Both the position numbers and the translations under genes were made by a program. Shown here one piece after another: positions 18,995 to 31,327 of a stretch of DNA of 64,000 bases. Source of the DNA: an uncultured Marinobacter sp. Lineage in GTDB: Bacteria > Pseudomonadota > Gammaproteobacteria > Pseudomonadales > Oleiphilaceae. The notes beneath the pieces are model-generated. The model saw only the letters and a program-made list of their open reading frames with translations. It ran no database searches and was not told the DNA's origin. The DNA lies in contig NZ_CAJXKQ010000021.1 in assembly GCF_913055835.1 (NCBI RefSeq), positions 1 through 64,000 of the forward strand, given 5' to 3'. Each line of letters begins with the position of its first letter. Positions within the stretch are counted from its first letter, which is position 1.

Positions 18995-21900
18995 TTACTC
19001 TCCGGTATCAAATACCCGCTGCAGATCCACTTCCGGCTCATCCCAGGTGCCGGTCACACTGTAGGTTGCGCTGGTCAGCCTGCTCAGAGGATCGCCCAGA
19101 ATCTTGTCCAGCACAAACAAGGCACCGCCAATTGGCGCGCCTGCCCCCATCAGCAACGCAGCCAGGGGCAGATTCTGGGTCAGGGGCAACACAACCACAA
19201 GCCGCATATCCAGCTCTTCACTGGCCATATTGGTGGTGCCACTGAGCTTGAACGCACCTGAGGGGCCCACAATCTGCAGTTCAGGATCCATGGTCAGCAA
19301 TCCGTTAATGATTTGCGCCTTGCCGGAGATTGCATCGAAAGCCACCCCCCGCTCGTAAAGATCGGAAAAGTCGAGCTTCAGCCGGCGCCAAAGGGTGTCG
19401 GAGTTGAGCAGATTGAAGACCCGGAACAATTGGGCCGTGTTGTTTCGCTCAAGGATTACGCCCTCATCCAATCTCAGGCTCACGGAGCCACTGAGCTCCG
19501 GTATGGAAAACTCATCCGGCCGGCCAGGCCAGTCCAGGTCCAGTTCAATATTGGTGCCCTCATTGGTTACCGGCACTTCCGCATTCAATAACTCATTCAG
19601 ATCCGCCAGGGCGCCGCCGGTGATTGAGCCCTTGAACCGGCTGGTTTCGCGGTCTCCGACGATGCTCCAGGTCATATCTCCCAGCAACGTCAGGGAATTG
19701 AGGCGCCCCTCAATGTCGTTCACCTTCAGCCGGAAGGGTTCGGGTCGAAGCCGGAAGGCCCATCGCCCGAGGGATTCCTCGTTCAGCTGAAGTTCAGCAA
19801 TCGACACATCAACGTCCGGCCAGCTGCCCATGTCCAGCGCCCGGAAGGCTTCCAGTTGCTCTTCCAGCGTCAATATTTCGGGCGAATCGTCACGGGGCGT
19901 CTCGCTCCGAACGAGCCGTAGCACCTGAAAATCGGCCTTCACCGTGTCGCCGTTCTGCGGGATTACCAGACGGCCCTCGGCTCGCTGCGAACTGGTGTTA
20001 ACCACCCAACGGTCATCAAGATTGAGTGCATTGACACCGATGTTGTTCAGTACCTGGGCACCAAGATAAAGACGGCCAAGACGCAAATCGAAACCCGTCT
20101 CCTTCCACAAGAGGTCGAAAGTGGCGCGATTTTCCCAGTCGCCCCGAATGCCGAGACCGTCAGGATCGGATGGATCGATAGTCGCACTCAGCGGCGCTGC
20201 CTCGCTCGCTGTTTTCGACAGAGGTTGGGGCCAGTCCACCGCCAGCCCCTCAAGACTGGACCGCACGCGGATGCCGGATGTTGACTCAGCCCCGACATCC
20301 AGTTCGGCGGTATAGGCAACCTTGCCCCGCAGGCCAAAGCCGGAATCGGTTGTCAGGCCTGCGCGAGCGAACACCTCGGGTACCAGGAGCGAGCCGGACT
20401 GGCGAATACTCAGTGCATTGCCGGTTCGGGCTTTGCTCAAGGCAATGGTGACCGGCTCACCGAAAAACTCCGCAGTCAGGGGACCGCCAGAGAATCCGTC
20501 CTCACTGTGATAGGTCAGGCCACCACGAACCGATTGCCAGGCCAGCCCCGCGGCTGGATAGATGACGGATCCCCCTGCGGCGGCAATGCTGGCTTCAACC
20601 ACAGGCGACTGTTCGGAATCCAGCGGCAGGTCAATACCCAGATCCAGCTGATACTCTCCCTCATACTGCAGTTTCTGGGCCTCCGTACCTGCCATGTCTC
20701 CCAATGGGCTACTTTCCATCCAGTAACCAACCGACTCACCGGGCACCAGAGCCGAGGCATCCACCCTTACCCGGGTGCCCTGCTCTGAGGGAATAACGCG
20801 GACGGTGCCGGGATCGAGGTCGAGACCTCCGGTACGGCCAGCCTCAAGTCGGACGAGCGTATCGCCGTTGTGAACCCTGACGTTGCCCCGGGCATCTGTA
20901 ACTACCGGCCATGAGTCATCGTAGCGAACGGAAGCCCGGTCAAATTCGTAGATCATGGACGTAACAAACGACCCTTTTGGGGCATCCGAACCTATCTGGC
21001 CGTGGCCGAAGAAGGTTCCCGAGGTAATATCCGCCTCGAGGATTGCTGTGGTAAGCCAATTATACAATCCCTGGTTAACCGCTTTGACCGGCACAAAATC
21101 CGCCAGCATCCCGGCATTTCCGTTTTTCACCGAAACCCTGAGACCGAGGTTATCCTCACCTTCGCGGTCCATCCTCAGGTCAAAGGCACCCTCAAGCTCG
21201 GTGGCTTCGCCATAACGCATTCGAACGCCATCTGAAAACACCCGGGTAATCGCACCATCCAGTTGCCAGGCCACGTCGCCTTCAATTGACGGGAAGGACC
21301 AGGCGCCACCGAAAAGCTGAGGAAACTCGAGTGAGACCGGAGACTCTCCCGCCTCAATCCGGACATATCCCTTTTGCCTGTCGAGAAAGATGTCGCCGTT
21401 GGCGGAAGTGATACCCGGTGCCCCACCATGGGCCCTTACGCTGACCTCGCGCAAACGTCCGGAGAGCTCAAAACCCTCCGGTGCGCCGTCGGGGAAGAAG
21501 ATTTTCAATTGATCCAGAAAGCCGCCGGGTCGATAGTCCTGAAGAGCCCTGAGTGCACGATCAGGCAGCAAAGGGAGCCTGGCGGCGAGCCGACGGGTGG
21601 GCGCAAGCGGTAGGGCGTCGGCAATGACGGACATACCACCATCCGAGGGCGCCAGACGGAGACTGAAGGGTGAAACCACATCGCCGTCCCAGGTCCATTG
21701 AAGCTGCTTGAGATACCACTCGCCAAGGGCGAAGGCGCCAGACTCGACCAGGGTCTCATCGGTCATCACACTGTCATGTCGACGCCAGCCGAATCTGGCC
21801 TGAATGTCTTCCAGAGGCGCCAGGGATTCATAGCCGACGCCCAGTTGCAGATAGGGCGTTCGAACCGTTCCGGTCACCTGCTGCAACAGACCATTACGGA

Positions 21901-22750
21901 AGGTAAGCCAGGCTTCTCCGCCGAGATCAAAGCCCTCAACCCGCAGCGTCCGCCACTGGTACTCATCAATCAACCCATCAAACAGCCGGCCGGAGTCCAC
22001 ATCAAGATACAGTTGACCGGTAAAGTCACCCCGGAAAAAGTGCTGGCCCACCAGGGCAAAACTGGCCAGTTGCTCGGTGGTGCCGGACTGCATGGCGCGT
22101 CCTGAGGCATGGAAAAAACCACGGCGGTAATCCAGGTCCAGCTGGGGAATATCCAGGTGGCGAATATTGCCCTGATTGTCCCGGATGCCCAGATTGACCC
22201 GGGTAATCTTCACATAGGGATCGGATAGCCAGTTGCCGGCGAGCTCCAGCCACTCCTGCAACTGATTACTCACCGGTTCTGGCAGGTCTGCGCCCCTGAC
22301 AGCGACATCGCCGCTCCGCTCCTGATTGACCGTCAGCTCCAGGCCGTCTGCCTGGAAGTCCTCAAAGACGATTCTCAGGCGGGTCAGCGACGCGAGGGCA
22401 TCAAAGCGAATATTGAGATGCTGGAGGTTGGCAACGACGACATCGGTGTCAGGGTGGCTGATCTGAATATCGCGGGCTGTAAATGCGGGGTCCAGCCAGT
22501 ACCATTGGGAAGAAAGGCGCCCGATACTGACATCATGGCCTAATCGATCTGACAGTTCCCGGGCCAGATCATCACGAAAGCTGTCCACGTTCTGCGTCAG
22601 CTGGCGACCCAGCCCGGCGTAAAGGGCCAGGAGCACCAGCAGGGTTAACAGCATCCACCAGATCAGGCTGGCCAGCCGCGCCAATATCCGGACGGGAGGG
22701 CTCTCGGGCAGGCCCTCCGGAAGTGGCGGTTGTTGATCAGCAGAGGACAT
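18995..22750 (-). CDS. yhdP: YhdP family AsmA-like transport protein
   Basis: A 1251-aa AsmA-like protein. YhdP in E. coli spans the envelope and helps carry phospholipids to the outer membrane. It has a single N-terminal transmembrane helix (about residues 25-48) and a long periplasmic beta-rich body. The C-terminal region carries the typical ATYSVTGTWDEPEVDLQRVF (partly shown). It lies between rng and the nitrilase gene, the normal order. The long antisense frames here are shadows. Confidence 0.93.
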   Translation of the reverse strand: MSSADQQPPLPEGLPESPPVRILARLASLIWWMLLTLLVLLALYAGLGRQLTQNVDSFRDDLARELSDRLGHDVSIGRLSSQWYWLDPAFTARDIQISHPDTDVVVANLQHLNIRFDALASLTRLRIVFEDFQADGLELTVNQERSGDVAVRGADLPEPVSNQLQEWLELAGNWLSDPYVKITRVNLGIRDNQGNIRHLDIPQLDLDYRRGFFHASGRAMQSGTTEQLASFALVGQHFFRGDFTGQLYLDVDSGRLFDGLIDEYQWRTLRVEGFDLGGEAWLTFRNGLLQQVTGTVRTPYLQLGVGYESLAPLEDIQARFGWRRHDSVMTDETLVESGAFALGEWYLKQLQWTWDGDVVSPFSLRLAPSDGGMSVIADALPLAPTRRLAARLPLLPDRALRALQDYRPGGFLDQLKIFFPDGAPEGFELSGRLREVSVRAHGGAPGITSANGDIFLDRQKGYVRIEAGESPVSLEFPQLFGGAWSFPSIEGDVAWQLDGAITRVFSDGVRMRYGEATELEGAFDLRMDREGEDNLGLRVSVKNGNAGMLADFVPVKAVNQGLYNWLTTAILEADITSGTFFGHGQIGSDAPKGSFVTSMIYEFDRASVRYDDSWPVVTDARGNVRVHNGDTLVRLEAGRTGGLDLDPGTVRVIPSEQGTRVRVDASALVPGESVGYWMESSPLGDMAGTEAQKLQYEGEYQLDLGIDLPLDSEQSPVVEASIAAAGGSVIYPAAGLAWQSVRGGLTYHSEDGFSGGPLTAEFFGEPVTIALSKARTGNALSIRQSGSLLVPEVFARAGLTTDSGFGLRGKVAYTAELDVGAESTSGIRVRSSLEGLAVDWPQPLSKTASEAAPLSATIDPSDPDGLGIRGDWENRATFDLLWKETGFDLRLGRLYLGAQVLNNIGVNALNLDDRWVVNTSSQRAEGRLVIPQNGDTVKADFQVLRLVRSETPRDDSPEILTLEEQLEAFRALDMGSWPDVDVSIAELQLNEESLGRWAFRLRPEPFRLKVNDIEGRLNSLTLLGDMTWSIVGDRETSRFKGSITGGALADLNELLNAEVPVTNEGTNIELDLDWPGRPDEFSIPELSGSVSLRLDEGVILERNNTAQLFRVFNLLNSDTLWRRLKLDFSDLYERGVAFDAISGKAQIINGLLTMDPELQIVGPSGAFKLSGTTNMASEELDMRLVVVLPLTQNLPLAALLMGAGAPIGGALFVLDKILGDPLSRLTSATYSVTGTWDEPEVDLQRVFDTGE

Positions 22751-22790
22751 CCGGGCCCCTTAATCCGCTAACTGGCGCGGTTTCCCGGGG

Positions 22791-24272
22791 TCAGAGCAGA
22801 ACAACATCGTACTGCTCCTGGCTGTAGAACGGTTCCACCTGGAAGCGAATGGTCTTGCTGATGAAGGTTTCAAGATCGGCCACGTTGTCCGACTCTTCAT
22901 CCAGCAGGCGATCCACCACACTCTGGGAGGCCATGACCAGATAACTTTCGGCATCGTAGGCGCGATTAACCCGGAGAATTTCCCGAAAGATTTCATAGCA
23001 CACGGTTTCGGTGGTTTTCAGGAAACCCCGCCCGTCGCAGATGGGGCAGGGTTCGCAAAGCACCTGGCCAAGGCTCTCTGTAGTGCGCTTGCGGGTCATT
23101 TCCACCAGGCCCAATTCAGACACCCCGGTGATCTTGGTCTTGGCGTGATCCCGCTCCAGCATCTTTTCCAGCATCCGGTGCACCTGACGCTGGTGCTCCG
23201 GATCTTCCATGTCGATAAAATCGATAATGATAATACCGCCCAGGTTTCGCAGGCGCAGCTGACGGCTAATCGCCCGGGCGGCTTCCAGGTTGGTCTTGAA
23301 GATGGTTTCTTCCAGGTTCCTGTGCCCTACGAACGCGCCGGTATTGATATCGATGGTGGTCATGGCTTCGGTCTGGTCAATGATCACATAGCCACCAGAC
23401 TTGAGCTGGACCTTTCGGCTCAGGGCTTTCTGGATCTCATCTTCCACCGAATAGAGGTCAAAGATAGGCCGCTCGCCCGGGTAATACTCGACCTTGTCGG
23501 CAAATTCGGTAACGAACTCCTCGACAAACTCCATCACCCTCTGGTGACTCTCGCGGCTGTCTATGCGTACCTTTTCGGTCTGCGGACGGATCAGGTCCCG
23601 GATTGTGCGAATAAACAGGGGCAGATCCTGGTACACAACCGCAGGTGCCTGGACGCGGGCAATTCGCTCCTGGATCGACAGACTCAATCGGTGCAGGTAG
23701 GCCATGTCGCCAATCAGGTCTTCAGGCGAAGCCGCCTCTGCCGCTGTGCGGATAATATAGCCGCCCTGGACATCCTTATCTTCCGCTGCCGCCTCCTCGA
23801 CCAGGGTTTTCAGCCGTGCCCGCTCCGCGTCATCTTCAATCCGCTGGGAAATACCAACATGACTGACACCTGGCATAAACACCAGATATCGGGAAGGAAT
23901 GGAAAGCTGGGTAGTCAGGCGGGCGCCCTTGGTGCCAATCGGGTCCTTGGTAACCTGGACCACCAGGGACTGCCCCTCACGGAGCAGACTTCGAATATCG
24001 GGAACGGTTTTCGGAGTATCGGCAGGTTCATCGCCATTGGACTGACTCGGGACCACATCGGAGGCATGGATAAATGCAGCCCGTTCCAGACCAATATCGA
24101 CGAACGCCGCTTCCATGCCCGGCAAAACACGCACCACTTTGCCCTTGTAGATGTTGCCGACAATGCCTTTCCTGCTGGTGCGCTCTATGTAGGCTTCCTG
24201 CAGCATGCCGTTTTCAACCAGGGCCACCCGCGTTTCCACCGGGGTGACGTTGATCAGAATCTCTTCACTCAT
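22791..24272 (-). CDS. rng: Ribonuclease G
   Basis: Endoribonuclease that matures the 16S rRNA 5' end and cuts some mRNAs. The protein is 493 aa, with an S1 RNA-binding domain near the N-terminus (about 35-125), the catalytic DNase-I-like core with [19 protein letters not shown] (partly shown), and the zinc-link [11 protein letters not shown]. It lacks the long RNase E tail. It overlaps maf by four bases. Confidence 0.96.
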   Translation of the reverse strand: MSEEILINVTPVETRVALVENGMLQEAYIERTSRKGIVGNIYKGKVVRVLPGMEAAFVDIGLERAAFIHASDVVPSQSNGDEPADTPKTVPDIRSLLREGQSLVVQVTKDPIGTKGARLTTQLSIPSRYLVFMPGVSHVGISQRIEDDAERARLKTLVEEAAAEDKDVQGGYIIRTAAEAASPEDLIGDMAYLHRLSLSIQERIARVQAPAVVYQDLPLFIRTIRDLIRPQTEKVRIDSRESHQRVMEFVEEFVTEFADKVEYYPGERPIFDLYSVEDEIQKALSRKVQLKSGGYVIIDQTEAMTTIDINTGAFVGHRNLEETIFKTNLEAARAISRQLRLRNLGGIIIIDFIDMEDPEHQRQVHRMLEKMLERDHAKTKITGVSELGLVEMTRKRTTESLGQVLCEPCPICDGRGFLKTTETVCYEIFREILRVNRAYDAESYLVMASQSVVDRLLDEESDNVADLETFISKTIRFQVEPFYSQEQYDVVLL

Positions 24273-24874
24273 AGTGTTTGGCTCTCCAGACTGCGCGGCC
24301 AGTTTTTCCAGACCGGGTAACCGGCACCAGCCAGCAATGCAGCGGTTTCCTGCAGCGGCAGACCAACCACGGCACTGTAGCTACCCCGGAGCTCATTAAC
24401 AAAAATACCACCAAGGCCCTGAATTCCATAACTTCCGGCCTTGTCCATGGGTTCGCCGCTGGCCACGTAGGCTTCAATCTCTTCGGCAGAAAGCTGCCTG
24501 AAACAAACCTCGGTGATGACCAGGACGGACTGGCATTGCCCTTCAGCCGCCAGCGCCACGGCAGTCATGACTTGATGAGTCGCGCCGGAGAGGCGGGCCA
24601 GGGCTTCCCGGGCTTCGGTGGGGTCTGACGGCTTACCGAGTATCTCGCCATTGAGCACCACGGAGGTATCCGAACCCAGAACCAGGCACTCCGGCGAAGA
24701 CTCCGCCCCAGCCAGAGCCTTTTCCCGAGCCAATCGCTCCACGTAGTGTTCCGGGGTTTCGTCAGCGCCCGGGGTTTCGTCGATGTCCGCCGGGGAAACC
24801 GAAAAATTCAGACCGATTCGCTGCAACAGCTCCGCCCGGCGCGGCGAGGCCGAGGCGAGAATGATGGATGGCAT
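24269..24874 (-). CDS. maf: Maf family nucleotide pyrophosphatase
   Basis: House-cleaning enzyme that hydrolyses dTTP/UTP and modified nucleotides. The product is 201 aa with the start [19 protein letters not shown] and the conserved [19 protein letters not shown] (partly shown). ATG 24874 lies three bases after the mreD stop; a longer open frame upstream only repeats mreD out of frame. Confidence 0.94.
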   Translation of the reverse strand: MPSIILASASPRRAELLQRIGLNFSVSPADIDETPGADETPEHYVERLAREKALAGAESSPECLVLGSDTSVVLNGEILGKPSDPTEAREALARLSGATHQVMTAVALAAEGQCQSVLVITEVCFRQLSAEEIEAYVASGEPMDKAGSYGIQGLGGIFVNELRGSYSAVVGLPLQETAALLAGAGYPVWKNWPRSLESQTL

Positions 24875-24876
24875 GG

Positions 24877-25353
24877 CTAACCCAGTTTGCGGTTGATGTT
24901 GTCCAGCAGAATACAGAATACCGGCCACACCAGCGCGCTGGTCAGGGCCGGCCAGAGGTAGCTGAATCCAGCGTCGTCGGCACCCAACAACTGCTTCACG
25001 AAGTGCACCAGCATCTGATTGATACCCAGCAACAGGAACACCATCAGGCACTGTTGTGGCATAGGATACATGCGCAAACGTTGATGGATGGTGAGCACCA
25101 GGAAGGCGATCAGCGCCATGGCCATGGCATTGACGCCAAGGGGGGTGGCTTCCAGTACATCCAGCAACAGACCCAGACACCAGGCGAGCAGGATGCCAAA
25201 CTGGGCCGGAGCCCGGAATGTCCAGTAGAAAACGACCAGCCCCAACCACTCCGGGCGGAATTCGAACCACCCCACCGGGAACAGGGAAATGCTGAACACC
25301 AGGGCAACTACTACGGAGAGCACAAAAACCGGATAGCTGATTACCGATAGCAT
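24877..25353 (-). CDS. mreD: Rod shape-determining protein MreD
   Basis: Integral-membrane component of the elongasome that works with MreC, RodA and PBP2. The product is 158 aa with five hydrophobic helices and the [20 protein letters not shown] segment common in the family. It overlaps the mreC stop by one base (TGATG). Confidence 0.93.
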   Translation of the reverse strand: MLSVISYPVFVLSVVVALVFSISLFPVGWFEFRPEWLGLVVFYWTFRAPAQFGILLAWCLGLLLDVLEATPLGVNAMAMALIAFLVLTIHQRLRMYPMPQQCLMVFLLLGINQMLVHFVKQLLGADDAGFSYLWPALTSALVWPVFCILLDNINRKLG

Positions 25354-26258
25354 CAGTCCTGCCCTCCCTGGCTGCTCTCTTCGCCTACATTGACGGCGGG
25401 CTGGCCTTCATCCGATTCGGCTTCCATCGGCGCGGCGCTCTCGGGCGGGAAAACCACCAGCACCAGACGGCTTTGGTTCAACTGCGCCTTGGGGGTGGCT
25501 TCGATAGACACAAAGGGCTCGCCCGGCTCCTTGGAAATGCGGCTGACTTCGGCCACCGGATAGCCCCTTGGAAACCGGCCACCAAGGCCGGAACTGACCA
25601 ACAGGTCGCCTTCACGGATATCAGCCGTGTCCGGCACGTGAACGAGATCAAGGGTATCGGTATCGCCGGTGCCCAGCAGGATTGCCCGCAAACCGTTGCG
25701 CACCACTTCCACCGGCACGGCGTGGCTGCTGTCGGAGACCAGCAGGACGCGAGAGGTAATCTGGCTGCTCTGCACCACCTGCCCCATCAGGCCATGGGCA
25801 TCAAGAATGGCCTGGCCCGGCGACAAGCCGTCACTGCGACCTTTATTAATGATAATTTCATGGGAAAAAGGATCCGGGGATACGCCAACCACTTCACCCA
25901 CAATCACCCGATCATCCAGCACTTCAGACGAGTTCATCAGACGGCGCAGTTCGTTGTTTTCGGACGCAAGCGCAGCGTATTTCAGGGCGCGACGTTCGAG
26001 AATCAGCAAACGGGCCCGGAGGTCTTCGTTCTCTTCCTGAAGATCCTGTTTGTTCTCAAACAGTCCGGCGAACCAGTCGGTAAACTCATAGGGCGCATTG
26101 CCCAGCCAGTACACGGGCGCCAGGCCGGTTGCGATGGTGCTTCGCACGGTTGAGAGCTTGTCGAAACGCGCATCGGCAACCACCAGGGCTGCCGATACGA
26201 GTAGAACAATGAGGAGTCTGAAGCCGGGAACAGGCCCCTGGACGAAGATGGTTTTAAT
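25353..26258 (-). CDS. mreC: Rod shape-determining protein MreC (AUU start)
   Basis: Bitopic elongasome protein linking MreB to PBP2. No ATG/GTG/TTG lies before the transmembrane helix. The first standard start (GTG 26183) would delete it. In the same frame the codons upstream of 26183 read [19 protein letters not shown] and on, clearly an MreC N-terminus with its helix. An ATT at 26256-26258 lies seven bases after GGAGG (26266-26270), so AUU is the likely start, giving 301 aa. A coiled coil (about residues 65-110) and the MreC beta domain follow. A sequencing error in the start codon is the alternative. Confidence 0.85.
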   Translation of the reverse strand: MKTIFVQGPVPGFRLLIVLLVSAALVVADARFDKLSTVRSTIATGLAPVYWLGNAPYEFTDWFAGLFENKQDLQEENEDLRARLLILERRALKYAALASENNELRRLMNSSEVLDDRVIVGEVVGVSPDPFSHEIIINKGRSDGLSPGQAILDAHGLMGQVVQSSQITSRVLLVSDSSHAVPVEVVRNGLRAILLGTGDTDTLDLVHVPDTADIREGDLLVSSGLGGRFPRGYPVAEVSRISKEPGEPFVSIEATPKAQLNQSRLVLVVFPPESAAPMEAESDEGQPAVNVGEESSQGGQD

Positions 26259-26278
26259 GGCGAGCCCTCCCCACAGGA

Positions 26279-27421
<1,143 letters not shown>

Positions 27422-27511
27422 TTACCGTTCACACATTTACCTTATGGGCTGGGGCCTCCCGCCATTGTTCGAATCTGTTACCATACTGCCCTTAATTTTT
27501 ATTTGGGTGCA

Positions 27512-27621
27512 GGGGCGGTTGGAAAAGGCTGTCCAAAACACGCTACAAGCACATCCCTGTGCGCTTGATTCGGGCCATCCATGGCCCTCAACAGTTTTGG
27601 ACAGCCTTTTCCAACCACCCC
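27512..27621. repeat. Family A palindromic element A4
   Basis: Arms 27512-27539 and 27594-27621 pair at 27 of 28 positions. The core (27540-27593) is the short type in inverse orientation to A3. It lies in the divergent mreB-gatC gap (363 bp), nearer gatC. Transcription starting left of it would place the hairpin in the gatCAB leader. The rest of the gap presumably holds both promoters, but I see no clear hexamer pair. Confidence 0.88.
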
Positions 27622-27685
27622 CGGACCCCGTGCAAGATTCCGGCTTCTTTTATTACCGACATTTCATTTACCTGGGAGGCAATGC

Positions 27686-27973
27686 GTGACCATTTCCCGT
27701 GAGGACATTGAGAAAGTCGCTGTGCTCGCCCGCATTCGTGTGGATGACGAGCAGGTTTCGGCTCTGGAGAAGGATCTGGGCAATATTCTGGATCTGGTGG
27801 ATCAGTTGGGTGCGGCCGATACCGACTCGGTTGAGCCCATGGCCCATCCGCTGAATGCGGTCCAGCGCCTGCGCGCTGATGAGGTAACCGAGACCAACCA
27901 GCGGGAGGCGTTCCAGGCGATTGCGCCGGCTACCGAGAACGGGCTTTATCTGGTGCCTCGGGTTATTGAGTGA
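27686..27973 (+). CDS. gatC: Glutamyl-tRNA(Gln)/Asp-tRNA(Asn) amidotransferase subunit C
   Basis: Small subunit of the GatCAB amidotransferase that makes Gln-tRNA(Gln) or Asn-tRNA(Asn) from mischarged tRNA. The protein is 95 aa. The GTG at 27686, preceded by GGGAGG, starts MTISREDIEKVAVLARI; an ATG at 27682 is out of frame. It is the first gene of gatCAB. Confidence 0.95.
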   Translation: MTISREDIEKVAVLARIRVDDEQVSALEKDLGNILDLVDQLGAADTDSVEPMAHPLNAVQRLRADEVTETNQREAFQAIAPATENGLYLVPRVIE

Positions 27974-28032
27974 GCCATAGAACGTTTCATGGGAATTGAA
28001 CGATCTGACGAACAGCGATTTCAGGATTCATC

Positions 28033-29490
28033 ATGCATAACAAATCCGTAGCAGAGCTTTCCCGGGACCTGGGGAGCGGCCAGGTTTCCAGCGTGGAGCT
28101 GACCCAGGAGTTCCTCGACCGCATCAAGCGGGAAGATTCAAAGTACAACAGTTTTATTACCGTGACCGAGGAGCAGGCGCTGGCCGATGCCCGGGTGGCG
28201 GATGAGCAGCGGGCAGCGGGGAATGCCACGGCCTGGACCGGGGTTCCTTTTGCGCACAAGGACATTTTTTGCACCAACGGCGTTCGCACTACTTGCGGGT
28301 CGAAGATGCTTGAGAACTTTGTTCCGCCCTACGACGCGACCGTTACGGTGAATTTCCGCCAGGCGGGTGCCGTGTGTCTGGGCAAGACCAATATGGACGA
28401 GTTCGCCATGGGGTCGTCCAACGAGAACAGTTATTTTGGTGCGGTGACCAACCCGTGGGGGTTGAGTGAGGGTAATAAGCGGGTGCCGGGCGGTTCGTCT
28501 GGTGGGTCGGCTGCGGCGGTTGCGGCTCGGCTGATTCCCGCGGCCACCGCAACTGACACAGGTGGTTCGATCCGGCAGCCAGCGGCGCTTTGTGGGGTTA
28601 CCGGGCTTAAGCCGACTTATGGCCGGGTGTCGCGGTACGGGATGATTGCCTTTGCCTCCAGTCTGGACCAGGGCGGTACCATGGCCCGCACAGCAGAAGA
28701 CAACGCCCTGATGCTTAATGTGATGGCCGGTTTTGATCCGAAGGACTCAACGTCCATTGACCGGGAGGTGCCGGATTACACAGCCACTCTGAATGAGCCG
28801 CTGAAAGGTCTGAAGATCGGCTTGCCGAAGGAATACTTCAGCGATCAGCTCAGCCCGGCGATGGAGCAGCAGGTTCGCAATGCGGTAAAGGAATACGAGA
28901 AGCTGGGCGCTACTGTTAAAGAGGTGTCACTGCCCAACGCAAAACTGGCAATTGCGGCCTATTACGTGATCGCGCCGGCCGAAGCTTCCGCCAACCTGTC
29001 ACGGTTTGACGGTGTACGTTATGGCTACCGCTGCGAGGACCCGAAGGATCTGATGGATCTGTACACCCGCTCCCGGGCAGAGGGTTTCGGCGAAGAGGTG
29101 AAACGTCGGATTCTGGTGGGCACCTATGCCCTGTCCGCCGGCTATTTTGATGCCTATTATCTCAAGGCCCAGAAGGTTCGGCGGCTGATCCAGCAGGATT
29201 TCATCAATGCCTTCAAGGAAGTGGATGTGCTGATGAGCCCGACCACCCCCTCGCCTGCCTTTATCCAGGGCGAGAAGACCAGCGATCCTGTGACCATGTA
29301 CCTCGAAGACGTATTCACCATCGCCATCAACCTGGCGGGCGTTCCGGCCATGTCAGTGCCGGCCGGCTTCGTTGACGGCCTTCCAGTGGGTTTGCAGATC
29401 ATCGGGGATTATTTCTCCGAGGCCCGTTTGCTGAACGCCGCCCATCAATTCCAGCAGGTGACCGACTGGCACCAGCGTGAACCGCAATAA
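28033..29490 (+). CDS. gatA: Aspartyl/glutamyl-tRNA amidotransferase subunit A
   Basis: Amidase-signature subunit that releases ammonia from glutamine or asparagine for the GatB reaction. The protein is 485 aa. The Ser-cisSer-Lys triad region is clear: [10 protein letters not shown], then [16 protein letters not shown] and [14 protein letters not shown]. It lies 59 bp after gatC and 21 bp before gatB. Confidence 0.97.
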   Translation: MHNKSVAELSRDLGSGQVSSVELTQEFLDRIKREDSKYNSFITVTEEQALADARVADEQRAAGNATAWTGVPFAHKDIFCTNGVRTTCGSKMLENFVPPYDATVTVNFRQAGAVCLGKTNMDEFAMGSSNENSYFGAVTNPWGLSEGNKRVPGGSSGGSAAAVAARLIPAATATDTGGSIRQPAALCGVTGLKPTYGRVSRYGMIAFASSLDQGGTMARTAEDNALMLNVMAGFDPKDSTSIDREVPDYTATLNEPLKGLKIGLPKEYFSDQLSPAMEQQVRNAVKEYEKLGATVKEVSLPNAKLAIAAYYVIAPAEASANLSRFDGVRYGYRCEDPKDLMDLYTRSRAEGFGEEVKRRILVGTYALSAGYFDAYYLKAQKVRRLIQQDFINAFKEVDVLMSPTTPSPAFIQGEKTSDPVTMYLEDVFTIAINLAGVPAMSVPAGFVDGLPVGLQIIGDYFSEARLLNAAHQFQQVTDWHQREPQ

Positions 29491-29511
29491 GCCCGGGACA
29501 GGAGAACGAGT

Positions 29512-30963
29512 ATGCAGTGGGACATTGTGATCGGGCTGGAAATTCACGTTCAGCTCGCCACCAAGACCAAGATTTTTTCCGGCTCCAGCACCGCCTACGG
29601 CGCCGAGCCCAACACCCAGGCCAACGCGGTTGACCTGGCCATGCCCGGCACCCTGCCGGTGCCCAATGAACAGGCTTTCCGCTATGCGGTGATGTTTGGC
29701 CTGGCAGTGAACGCGGAGATCGAGCGGCGTTCGGTATTCGAGCGGAAGAACTACTTCTACCCGGACCTGCCCAAGGGCTACCAGACAACCCAGCTGGAGC
29801 GCCCGATTGTTGGTCCCGGCTATGTGGACATTGATCTTCCGAATGGCGAGACCAAACGGGTGCGCATTCACCACGCCCACCTGGAAGAGGATGCCGGCAA
29901 ATCCCTGCACGAGGATTTCCATGGTATGACGGGCGTGGATCTGAACCGGGCAGGTACCCCGCTGATTGAGGTAGTCACCGAACCGGATATGAACAACGCG
30001 GAAGAAGCGGTCGCCTTTGCCAAGAAGCTGCACAGCATTGTGACGTCACTGGGCATTTGCGACGGCGATATGTCCCAGGGCTCCATGCGGTTTGACGTGA
30101 ACATCTCGCTGAAACCGAAGGGCTCTGACACGCTGGGCACCCGCACCGAAACCAAGAACCTGAACTCGTTCCGGTTCATGGAACAGGCCATCGCCCACGA
30201 AGTGGAGCGGCAGATGGACATTCTGGAAGACGGTGGCAGCATCGTACAGGAAACCCGCCTGTATAACGGCGACCGCGACGAGTCGCGCTCCATGCGCACC
30301 AAGGAAGAAGCCAACGACTACCGCTACTTCCCCTGCCCGGACCTGCTTCCGGTGGAGATCGACGATTCCTTCATCGAAGAAGCCCGCAACAGCCTTCCGG
30401 AACTGCCGGACGCTCGCAAAGCCCGCTTTATGGACCAGTACGGTCTGAACGACTACGACGCCGGCCTGCTCAGTGGCGATTCGAAACTGGCCGCATTCTT
30501 TGAGGAAGCCGTGAGCCATGGCAAAGATGCCAAACTGGTAGCTAACTGGATCCAGGGCGAATTCTCCGCCCGGCTAAATGCAGAAGAGAAATCGGTTGCC
30601 GACTCGCCTATCACCGGTGCTCAGCTGGGCGATCTGGTGGTGCGGATTGCCGACAATACCATCTCATCCGCTGGCGCGAAGAAGGTCTTCGAGGCGCTCT
30701 GGTCTGGCGAGAACGACAACGTCGACGCCATCATCGATGCCAAGGGTCTGAAGCAGGTTTCCGACACAGGTGCTCTGGAAGCCATGGTGGATGAGGTTCT
30801 GGCCGGCATGCCGGATCAGGTGGCTCAGTATCAGAACGAGGAAGACCCCAAGAAGCGGAAGAAGATGCTTGGTGGCTTTATGGGGCCTTTGATGAAAGCT
30901 TCCAAAGGCCAGGGAAATCCCAAGCTGTTCAACGAGATTCTTGTTCGGAAGCTTGAGGGGTAA
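29512..30963 (+). CDS. gatB: Aspartyl/glutamyl-tRNA amidotransferase subunit B
   Basis: Kinase/transamidase subunit that binds and activates the mischarged tRNA. The 483-aa product begins [15 protein letters not shown]. It has the family blocks [16 protein letters not shown] and [15 protein letters not shown], and a C-terminal helical YqeY-like tail. GGAG precedes the ATG. It is the last gene of gatCAB; a family A element (A5) follows. Confidence 0.97.
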   Translation: MQWDIVIGLEIHVQLATKTKIFSGSSTAYGAEPNTQANAVDLAMPGTLPVPNEQAFRYAVMFGLAVNAEIERRSVFERKNYFYPDLPKGYQTTQLERPIVGPGYVDIDLPNGETKRVRIHHAHLEEDAGKSLHEDFHGMTGVDLNRAGTPLIEVVTEPDMNNAEEAVAFAKKLHSIVTSLGICDGDMSQGSMRFDVNISLKPKGSDTLGTRTETKNLNSFRFMEQAIAHEVERQMDILEDGGSIVQETRLYNGDRDESRSMRTKEEANDYRYFPCPDLLPVEIDDSFIEEARNSLPELPDARKARFMDQYGLNDYDAGLLSGDSKLAAFFEEAVSHGKDAKLVANWIQGEFSARLNAEEKSVADSPITGAQLGDLVVRIADNTISSAGAKKVFEALWSGENDNVDAIIDAKGLKQVSDTGALEAMVDEVLAGMPDQVAQYQNEEDPKKRKKMLGGFMGPLMKASKGQGNPKLFNEILVRKLEG

Positions 30964-31023
30964 CCACTTTGGCTTGGGCCGTGGCTCTTGGCTTCGGCCC
31001 AAGCCTGCTAGTTTGGAGGGCTG

Positions 31024-31130
31024 CCATGGTGGGTAGAGCCTCCCAAAAAACGCCCGTAAATACATCCCTGTAGGGCTTCGTCGCGCCATCCCTGGCGCTC
31101 CAGATTTTTGGGAGGCTCTACCCACCACGG
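31024..31130. repeat. Family A palindromic element A5
   Basis: Arms 31024-31049 and 31105-31130 pair at 25 of 26 positions. The core (31050-31104) is the second sub-type: GGCGC-type hairpin 1 with a loop ending in CCATC, and a hairpin CCCGTAAATACATCCCTGTAGGG. It lies in the 364-bp convergent gap between gatB and rimO. Two REP-like palindromes make up most of the remainder. Confidence 0.87.
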
Positions 31131-31181
31131 CACTCGAACTGGCGGCGTGTCCTCGCGAAGACAGAACATGAAAGCAAAATC

Positions 31182-31266
31182 GTAGGTCGGATTAGCGAAG
31201 CGTAATCCGACACCTTTGAACGACAGACTCCTTTGTCGGATTACGGCTTCGCCTAATCCGACCTAC
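31182..31266. repeat. Two REP-like palindromes, inverted pair
   Basis: Copies of the GTCGGATTA...TAATCCGAC palindrome at 31182-31212 and 31235-31266 in opposite orientation, between gatB and rimO. An inverted pair of this kind could itself fold into a larger hairpin. Confidence 0.8.
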
Positions 31267-31327
31267 TGCTCCTCCCGCCGAGGCTCGCCCCCAGAACCAG
31301 AAGGCCAGGAGCCCAAGCTAGACGACA

